From: Nucisporomicrobium flavum | GTDB lineage: Bacteria; Actinomycetota; Actinomycetes; Mycobacteriales; Micromonosporaceae | Direction: 5' to 3' | DNA: 64,000 nt | Assembly: GCF_016464385.1 (NCBI RefSeq) | Contig: NZ_JADMLH010000015.1 | Span: 124,001 to 188,000 of the forward strand | Part shown: positions 58,076 through 64,000 of the stretch, piece after piece | Layout of the letters: the number at the start of each line of letters is the position of its first letter | Position numbering within the stretch: the first letter of the stretch is position 1 | Position numbers and translations under genes: made by a program | The notes under the pieces: model-generated | The model's database searches: none | Told to the model about the DNA's origin: nothing | The model's input: the letters and a program-made list of their open reading frames with translations, nothing else

Positions 58076-59479
58076 GTGCGACACCGGATCGGAACGGCGC
58101 TCGCCGCGCTCGCCATGGTCGCCCTGACGGCGGCGCCGGCCGCTGCGGACGCACCGTACCCGGCCGGGGTCAGCGCGGACGACCTGCGGGCCGCCGGTGT
58201 GAGCGAGGGTGTCGTCGCGGTCGGTGGGAAGCACTCCTGCACGGTCAGCAGCCTCGGCGACGTCCACTGCTGGGGTGACGACTCGTCCGGGCAGCTCGGC
58301 GACGGGGCCCGCCCGCACACCGGCGGGCAGGCGGTGTTCGCCTTCCGGACCGCGGTGCAGGTCGACGCCGGGCGGGCGCACACCTGCGCGGTCGGCGCGG
58401 ACGGGAACGCGTACTGCTGGGGGGACAACTCCGCGGGGCAGCTGGGGACCGGTACGGCCGGGAACCGCGACGAGCCGGCCGAGGTCGCCGGGCTCGACGG
58501 GCACCTGATCGTGCAGGTCGCCACGGGCGCCCGGCACACCTGCGCGGTCGACGACGAGGGCGCCGCCTGGTGCTGGGGCGACGGCTCGGCGGCGCCCGTA
58601 CGGGTCACCGGCATCGCCGGCCCGATCGTCGACCTCGCCGCCGGCGGGAACACCACCTGCGCGGCCACCGCCGGGGGAGCGGCGTACTGCTGGTCCTCGG
58701 GAAAGGCGCCGACGCGCGTACCGGGGGTGAAGGGGATCCGGCAGGCCGCGGTCGGATGCTTCCTCGACGCAGACGGGCGCGCCTTCTGCGGAGGAGCGAA
58801 GCCGGACACCGGCGGGGCGGCGCTCGACCGCATCAGCGCTGCCGGCGACCAGGTCTGTGGCATCGACCGCGAGGGGCGCACGTCCTGCTGGACGAAGGAC
58901 GGGCGCCGCGACATCGACGGCAGGATGCGGGACCTCGACGTGGGTACGCGCCACGCGTGCGGCGTCGGCATCGACGGGTTCGTGTCGTGCTGGGGTGCGG
59001 ACGGCGTGCCCGTACGGGTCGAGGGACTGCCGCGCCCGCCCGGCGCGGCGACCGGCGTGCGGGTACGCGCCCTCGACGGCGGCCTGCGCATCTCCTGGCA
59101 ACCCCCGGCCGACCTCGGCTCCGGGCCGTTCGAGTTCTTCTGGGCGGCGACCGCGGACTACGCCTCCGGGTGTGTGCTGACCGTCGCCACGGCGTCCGGC
59201 TGCGAGGTGCGGGGGCTGCGCAACGGCCGCACGTACGACGTGGCGGTGGTGGTACGCACCCGGGACGGCCTGACGGTCAGCGACTACGTGACCGCCGCGC
59301 CGTCCGAGGTCGCCCCGGAGCCGTCCGGGTCGGCGTACCCGTCGGCGCCGCCGCGCGAGTTGCAGCCGGGCGAGGGCGGCGGCCTGCCGGTCACCGGGCT
59401 GAGCCCGGTCGCGCTGCTCTCCATCGGCACGATGCTGCTCGGCGGCGGCCTGGTCGCCCTGCTCGTCAAGAAGCCGTGA
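58076..59479 (+). CDS. Secreted RCC1-repeat protein with sortase signal
   Basis: 467 residues from a GTG. Signal peptide (cut near residue 25, AAADAP). RCC1/BLIP-II-type repeats (HTCAVGADGNAYCWGDNSAGQLG and similar) fill about 45-315, with paired Cys in most units. One Fn3 domain spans about 320-405. The C-terminus has LPVTG, a hydrophobic helix and KKP, a sortase substrate, so it is probably cell-wall bound. Role likely adhesion or protein binding. Confidence 0.9.
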   Translation: MRHRIGTALAALAMVALTAAPAAADAPYPAGVSADDLRAAGVSEGVVAVGGKHSCTVSSLGDVHCWGDDSSGQLGDGARPHTGGQAVFAFRTAVQVDAGRAHTCAVGADGNAYCWGDNSAGQLGTGTAGNRDEPAEVAGLDGHLIVQVATGARHTCAVDDEGAAWCWGDGSAAPVRVTGIAGPIVDLAAGGNTTCAATAGGAAYCWSSGKAPTRVPGVKGIRQAAVGCFLDADGRAFCGGAKPDTGGAALDRISAAGDQVCGIDREGRTSCWTKDGRRDIDGRMRDLDVGTRHACGVGIDGFVSCWGADGVPVRVEGLPRPPGAATGVRVRALDGGLRISWQPPADLGSGPFEFFWAATADYASGCVLTVATASGCEVRGLRNGRTYDVAVVVRTRDGLTVSDYVTAAPSEVAPEPSGSAYPSAPPRELQPGEGGGLPVTGLSPVALLSIGTMLLGGGLVALLVKKP

Positions 59480-61628
59480 CCTCGAACGCGGCGTCGCGGA
59501 ACTGCGCGGCGCCCGCCTTCAGCCGCTCGGCGTAGTACACCCGGTTCCAGTTGGTCCACGTCACGTGCCCGGTGGTCTGGTCGGTGCCGGACGCCGACAC
59601 GGACAAGGCGATGCCCGGGCTGACCTGGGTCGTCAGCCCTTTGCCCGGCACGCCCACCGAGTGCCGGGACGGGTCGGCGTACCCGAGCATCGCCCACGGC
59701 GCGCGCACGACGAGGTCGTCGCCGTCGCGGTACCAGAGGCTGCGGCTGTCCTCGTCCGGGGTGCCGTACCGCAACAGGCCCGCGTCCTGGAACTCCGCCG
59801 GCAGCCGCTCGCCGGTCGTCGGGACCCGCAGGTCCCGGTTCACGATCAGCTCGAAGCGCCGCCAGCCCTCCGGCGCCGGCCCGCGCCGCCCGGCCGGGAC
59901 GCCGTAGTCGAGCGGCATCGGGTCGAGCTCCCCGCGCAGGTACGCCTGCCCGGTGCGGGCGACCGGGTCCAGCACGAACGCGGCGTCGGCCTCGCGGCTG
60001 CCGGTGCCCGGGGCGGGCTGCCCGGTCAGCGCGGGAAGCACGTCGAAACCGACCGTGAGCGCGTTCGGCGCCGGCGTTCCCAGCCGGATCCGCACCTGGA
60101 CGAAGGACTCGTCGACCCGCGCGGTGACCCGCCGCGCCGGCCAGGCCGACTCGTCGTCGAGGAGATACTCCGCAGCGGCGTCCGGGGAACCGGCCGCGTC
60201 CATCGCGATGAGCCCGAAGTGCTGCTCGTTGGTCAGCGGGTCGTGCCACAGCTGGCGGCGCTCGGCGACCTGGTGCCTGACGGTGTTCCAGGTGAACTTG
60301 AACCACTCGTCCACCCAGCCGAAGAGGAACCCGCCGGCCAGGCCCTGGTCCCTGATGAGCCGCAGCAGCTCCGCATCGATCCGCATCGCCTCGCGCTCGC
60401 TGTGGTCACCCTGGGAGCGCCCGAGCGGGCCGTTGTGCGCCGACCCGATCGACGAGGGGACGCCGAACTCGGTGATCAGCGTGGGCATGTCGCGGTGGTG
60501 GCGGCGCAGGGCCGAGAGATATCCCGCGTACGGGTCCACCCGGCCGTCGTAGCGGTAGCGCTGCAGCGCCGGCTCGTGCCGCTGGAAGTCCGGATAGTAC
60601 GGGTACGCGTGATAGCTGGCGAACGTCCCGGCCGGCCACTGAACGGTGGGCAGCACGTGGTTGGCGTCGATCTGGAGCAGGTCCTCGGTGTCGAGGGGTT
60701 CCTCGGGGTGCCGCAGCGGGTCGGTCGTCGGCCAGTTCACGAACGCGATCGGCTGGCTGAGCCCCTGCGCCGCCTCGTACGCCGCCAGCTCGTTCATCCG
60801 CGCGGCGAACCAGCGCTCGGTGGGTGAGGCCTGGGCGGTGCTGCGGAAGTACCGGCCGTGGACCGGGGGAGCGGAGCGGTTGCGCAGGTCGGAGCGGTGA
60901 CCGCCGGACGGGTCCACCTCCAGCCCGATGATCCACCCGGCGAGCCACGGGGTCACGTCGGTGTCCCAGGCGCCGGCGGCCCGCCCCGGCCGGGGGGCGC
61001 GCGTCAGCCGGCCGCGTACGGCCGCGCTCGCGTCCCGGATCTCCGCGCGGAACGCCGCGGTCACCCCGGGGTCGTAGAGGTTGCCCTTCTCGGCGTAGGA
61101 CTCGTCCGGCGGGTAGACGCCCTGCATGAGGTAGAGGGGCCGGTCCGGGTTGGCGCGGTTGTAGCGGACGAGCTCCTGGTAGAAGGCGGGCGGGTGGATG
61201 GTGTAGATCCGCAGCACCCGGATGCCCAGCCAGCCCATCGCGGCGAACCACGTGCGGTACTGCTCGGCGGAGATGGACAGCTCACCCGGCTGATGGCCCG
61301 GCGTGGTGCTGCCCAGGTTGACCCCGGGCAGGAACGTCCTGTCGCCGGACGCGGTGTGCAGGGCGAACGTGCGGCCCCGGGCGGTCGCGACGCTCGCCAG
61401 CCCGCGGCCGAGCCGGGGCGTGGGCGCCCAGGACGGACCGGCCGGCGGGGCGCCGAGCGCCTGCATGCCGGGGATCGCGAACGCCGCGGAGGTGAGCGGT
61501 GGCCGCGGGGTGGCGCCCGCCAGGAACAGGCACATGGTCAGCGTGACGAGCCCGATCACGGCCGCCTTGGCGCGCGCGGGCGGCGGGCGTACGGGCGCCT
61601 GGACGAGATGGGCCGGGAAGTCCCCCAC
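59466..61628 (-). CDS. Secreted glycoside-hydrolase-like TIM-barrel protein
   Basis: 720 residues. A membrane helix near 22-40 acts as signal or anchor. A TIM-barrel-like region spans about 90-460, with FLPGVNLGSTTPG at the start, GLEVDP (a likely acid Glu) and ITEFGVPSS (a likely nucleophile Glu), reminiscent of GH2/GH5-type (clan A) enzymes. A C-terminal beta-rich domain follows. The substrate is not clear. It overlaps the RCC1 gene end by 14 bases tail-to-tail. Confidence 0.78.
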   Translation of the reverse strand: MGDFPAHLVQAPVRPPPARAKAAVIGLVTLTMCLFLAGATPRPPLTSAAFAIPGMQALGAPPAGPSWAPTPRLGRGLASVATARGRTFALHTASGDRTFLPGVNLGSTTPGHQPGELSISAEQYRTWFAAMGWLGIRVLRIYTIHPPAFYQELVRYNRANPDRPLYLMQGVYPPDESYAEKGNLYDPGVTAAFRAEIRDASAAVRGRLTRAPRPGRAAGAWDTDVTPWLAGWIIGLEVDPSGGHRSDLRNRSAPPVHGRYFRSTAQASPTERWFAARMNELAAYEAAQGLSQPIAFVNWPTTDPLRHPEEPLDTEDLLQIDANHVLPTVQWPAGTFASYHAYPYYPDFQRHEPALQRYRYDGRVDPYAGYLSALRRHHRDMPTLITEFGVPSSIGSAHNGPLGRSQGDHSEREAMRIDAELLRLIRDQGLAGGFLFGWVDEWFKFTWNTVRHQVAERRQLWHDPLTNEQHFGLIAMDAAGSPDAAAEYLLDDESAWPARRVTARVDESFVQVRIRLGTPAPNALTVGFDVLPALTGQPAPGTGSREADAAFVLDPVARTGQAYLRGELDPMPLDYGVPAGRRGPAPEGWRRFELIVNRDLRVPTTGERLPAEFQDAGLLRYGTPDEDSRSLWYRDGDDLVVRAPWAMLGYADPSRHSVGVPGKGLTTQVSPGIALSVSASGTDQTTGHVTWTNWNRVYYAERLKAGAAQFRDAAFEVTAS

Positions 61629-61764
61629 TCCGGCATTGTGCGGTGCCGAGGCTCACCGAATGGGAGGAATTGTCGGGAAAGTGGAGGGCCGGAACACTCG
61701 CCGTTCGCCCCGAGTTGTGCCAGCGTTGGTCACAGTGGGCGGCGCGAGCGTGGGGAGCGGGTTC

Positions 61765-62154
61765 ATGGATCTTCTGGAGGAGTACCGCAGGGCCACCTTC
61801 GTCTTCGAGTCCGGCGACCCGCTCGGGGCGGCCCGGATGCTCGAGCCGATCGTGGAGGCGGAGCCGCACAACACCGCCGTCCGCCAGCTGCTCGCCCGGG
61901 CGTACTTCAACTCGGCGCAGCTCGCCGGGGCGGAAGCCCAGCTGAGAGCGCTGATCGACCGTGACCCATCGGATCACTACGCGCACCACGTGCTCGGCCG
62001 GACCCTGGAGAGGGCCGGCCGTTTCAGTGAGGCGCTGCCGCACCTGCGGCTGGCGGCGGCGATGAAGCGGCACGACGACTACGAGACCGCGCTGCGCCGG
62101 GTCGAGACGTGGGTCGGCAAGAACGGCGGCCGGACCGCGTACGGCGCTGAGTAG
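61765..62154 (+). CDS. Small tetratricopeptide repeat protein
   Basis: 129 residues, three TPR units: YRRATFVFESGDPLGAARMLEP, NTAVRQLLARAYFNSAQLAGAEAQL, HYAHHVLGRTLERAGRFSEALPHL. A protein-binding module. It is divergent from the hydrolase gene and followed by the Smr-domain gene after nine bases. Confidence 0.88.
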   Translation: MDLLEEYRRATFVFESGDPLGAARMLEPIVEAEPHNTAVRQLLARAYFNSAQLAGAEAQLRALIDRDPSDHYAHHVLGRTLERAGRFSEALPHLRLAAAMKRHDDYETALRRVETWVGKNGGRTAYGAE

Positions 62155-62163
62155 GCTGCCGAC

Positions 62164-62448
62164 GTGAAGCTCAAGCTGGATCTCCACGACATCTTCAACA
62201 AGGGCACCGAGATCGACAAGGCGCTGCGCGGCGTCATCGACGAGGCGATCCAGAAGAAGGCCTCGATGGTCGAGATCATCCCGGGCAAGGGCAGCGGCGC
62301 ACTGAAGAAGAAGGTGCTGCGCTTCCTCGACCAGAAGGACATCAAGCAGCTGTACCACCGCGTCGAGAAGGACGGCGACAACTGGGGACGGCTGTTCGTG
62401 CACTTCCGCCACGACGCGCCCACCGGCCGCCGTGGCCGGGGACGCTAG
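62164..62448 (+). CDS. Smr-domain protein
   Basis: 94 residues from a GTG. LDLHDIFNKGTEIDKALRGVIDEAI and VEIIPGKGSGALKKKVLRFL show the Smr (small MutS-related) fold: the LDLH and PGKGSGALK motifs of a nucleic-acid-binding or nicking domain seen in MutS2. The Arg/Gly tail (GRRGRGR) may add nucleic acid binding. Probably co-transcribed with the TPR gene. Confidence 0.88.
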   Translation: MKLKLDLHDIFNKGTEIDKALRGVIDEAIQKKASMVEIIPGKGSGALKKKVLRFLDQKDIKQLYHRVEKDGDNWGRLFVHFRHDAPTGRRGRGR

Positions 62449-64000
62449 CGGCTGGAGAACGTGTAGGTCTTCGCGACCGCCAGCATCTCCGAGCTGTGCG
62501 AGCCCACCACCCCCACCGCCGCCGGACGGGCCTGGAAGCCGGGCAGCGCGGACAGGCCGTCGCTCGCGTCCATCGCGCGTACCCGCAGCGGGGCACCGGC
62601 GCGCACGGTCAGCACGACGTCCACGCCGGCCGGGGGCGGGCCGTGGAAGACGAACCCGAAGCCCCACACCCCGCCGACCGTACGGTCCACCGGCACCTGC
62701 CGGCCGCCCACCGTCGCGCTCGTGACCTGGGCGTCCGCCGCCACGTGCAGCGTCACCAGCCGCGCCGGCCGCTGCGGCGTCACCCGCAGGGCGACGGTAC
62801 GGCCGGAGCCCCCGGTCGTGTCCGAGACCTTGGTGACCACGGGCGCGGGCAGCCCGGCGGACTGAGCCGGGCCCGAGAGCAGCTTCTCCGGGCCGAACGC
62901 CGGGAGGCTGTCGGTGACGGCCGCGGGTTTGTCGCCGACGTAGTGGCCCGTCCACTCCGTGGGCGTGCTGGAGGCGCTCAGCCAGCGGGCCTGGCCGGTG
63001 TCCGCGTCGAGCGCGTACATCAGGTGGGTGGGCGCCGGGTGGGCCCGGTCGAAGCGGTCCACGGACAGCCCCACCGCCACGGCCACGACCGTCGCGACCA
63101 GCGCAGCCATCGTCGGCAGGGCACCGCGACGGCGGGCGCGCAGCGCGTCCATGCCGCGCTGGCCACCGGCCGCCGGGTGCAGCAGGTCGACGATCGGGAG
63201 CAGGGCGAGGGCCAGCAGCGTCGCGATGAACGCGCCGGAGCCCGCGAGGTTCATGCCCAGCGCCGGAAAGAACATGACCAGCGTCGGAAGCAGGATCACC
63301 ACGGCGACGCAGCCGCCCACGGACAGCGCGAGGGCGGCCGCGAACCGGCGGCGCAGCAGGATCGCCGCGATGCCCGCGAGCGCCCCGGCCAGCGCCGGCA
63401 GCGCGGTGAGATAGGAGCCGCCGGGGGCGAGCGCGGCCAGGAGGACGCCGATCAGCGCGAGCCAGAGCAGTCCCGCGACGGCCAGAGCGGCCGGGCCGGT
63501 CCGGCGGCGCAGGAGGGCGTACCAGGCGAACACCACGGCCGCGGTCAGGGCCACCACGGCCAGCCTGTACCCCCACGGGCGGTACGGGTCGATCGGCATT
63601 TCGGCGTACCCCGGACGCATGATCTTCACGAGGAACCAGAGCAGCTGGGCGAGCACCGGGGCGGCCAGGACCGGCACGAGGGTGAGGCCGAAGGCGGCGA
63701 TCTGGCGGGGCGCCGACGCCAGCCCGCGCCGGCGCGACAGCCAGGCCAGCACGAGCACCGCGACCAGCGCCAGTGCCGCCAGCGGCCACGTCCACGAGCC
63801 CGGGTAGCGCACCAGCCCGCCCGGCACCGTGAAATACGTGGCGTCGCCGCCCGACCGGAGCCCCGGCAGGTCGCGATCGCCCAGCTCACGGGTGAGGGAC
63901 AGGACGTTGTCGCCGTGATGCTGCAGGCTGTCCCGGTTCATCGCCCCGGGCGTGTCCAGCGGCGTGTGATAGACCGCAGCCCCGTCGATGTACGCCGAGT
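62445..64000 (-). CDS. M28-family membrane peptidase, 5' end missing
   Basis: 518 codons are visible; the frame continues past the right edge with no start codon. The first visible residues (VYHTPLDTPGAMN) hold the last zinc-ligand His of an M28 aminopeptidase domain. The rest has about eight membrane helices (63.8 to 63.0 kb) and a C-terminal extracytoplasmic beta domain. Proteins of this layout (Fxna/ER-type M28 with membrane domain) are exported peptidases of unknown substrate. It overlaps the Smr gene end by 4 bases tail-to-tail. Confidence 0.82.
   Translation of the reverse strand, partial: SAYIDGAAVYHTPLDTPGAMNRDSLQHHGDNVLSLTRELGDRDLPGLRSGGDATYFTVPGGLVRYPGSWTWPLAALALVAVLVLAWLSRRRGLASAPRQIAAFGLTLVPVLAAPVLAQLLWFLVKIMRPGYAEMPIDPYRPWGYRLAVVALTAAVVFAWYALLRRRTGPAALAVAGLLWLALIGVLLAALAPGGSYLTALPALAGALAGIAAILLRRRFAAALALSVGGCVAVVILLPTLVMFFPALGMNLAGSGAFIATLLALALLPIVDLLHPAAGGQRGMDALRARRRGALPTMAALVATVVAVAVGLSVDRFDRAHPAPTHLMYALDADTGQARWLSASSTPTEWTGHYVGDKPAAVTDSLPAFGPEKLLSGPAQSAGLPAPVVTKVSDTTGGSGRTVALRVTPQRPARLVTLHVAADAQVTSATVGGRQVPVDRTVGGVWGFGFVFHGPPPAGVDVVLTVRAGAPLRVRAMDASDGLSALPGFQARPAAVGVVGSHSSEMLAVAKTYTFSSR

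Noticed and set aside
1..64000. CRISPR arrays, insertion sequences, integrases, rRNA
   Set aside because: No regularly spaced repeats, transposase or integrase motifs or rRNA-like sequence were seen.

Overview
The window is high-GC (roughly 72% by eye) actinomycete chromosome. Long spurious open frames lie antisense to most genes, as expected at this GC. The gene content (LuxR/LAL regulator, DUF3040 protein, GT39 and GtrA/GT2 membrane glycosyltransferases with a Gly-rich loop, a class I DAHP synthase with an aromatic leader peptide, IclR-controlled catabolism) fits Micromonosporaceae/Actinoplanes-type Actinomycetota. That placement is inference; no rRNA or other phylogenetic marker is present.

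Region 1 (1-40 kb) is an unusually dense set of predicted NTP-dependent conflict or programmed-death modules. It holds (a) a minus-strand operon grpE - dnaK - Fn3-like protein - zinc-ribbon GTPase - GAP1-like protein - membrane GTPase, running off the left edge; (b) a caspase-fold peptidase (11666-13495) divergent from sigma-like protein 1, followed by a Crp/Fnr regulator; (c) a minus operon of vWA protein - TPR/CHAT peptidase - nucleotide-cyclase-like protein; (d) sigma-like protein 2, an active-looking CHAT peptidase translationally coupled to a catalytically dead CHAT-like partner, and a PH/GRAM-like protein; (e) an AbiEi/AbiEii toxin-antitoxin pair beside a tRNA-Arg(CCT); (f) a LAL regulator, a second caspase-fold peptidase with an extra C-terminal domain, a small protein, sigma-like protein 3 and another small helical protein.

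Modules a, b, c, d and f share a 9-bp element, GTCCGTCAG. It sits 8-39 bp upstream of seven start codons, always pointing at the gene. With three sigma-like paralogs in the same 40 kb, this suggests one regulon behind several suicide-type effectors. It is the strongest candidate here for an undescribed system.

Region 2 (39.6-48 kb) holds a SnoaL-like protein divergent from a LysR regulator, a membrane-anchored protein, and a catabolic cluster: CoA-transferase, citryl-CoA-lyase-like protein, LigB- and LigA-like dioxygenase subunits and a quinone-oxidoreductase-like protein. It is divergent from an amidohydrolase and an IclR regulator, with two matching palindromes in the shared promoter region.

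Region 3 (48-64 kb) is more ordinary chromosome: GNAT acetyltransferase, winged-helix protein, DUF3040 protein, two membrane glycosyltransferases with clear terminators, class I DAHP synthase with leader peptide and attenuator, a two-component system, a sortase-anchored RCC1-repeat protein, a glycoside-hydrolase-like lipoprotein or secreted protein, TPR and Smr proteins, and an M28 peptidase that runs off the right edge.
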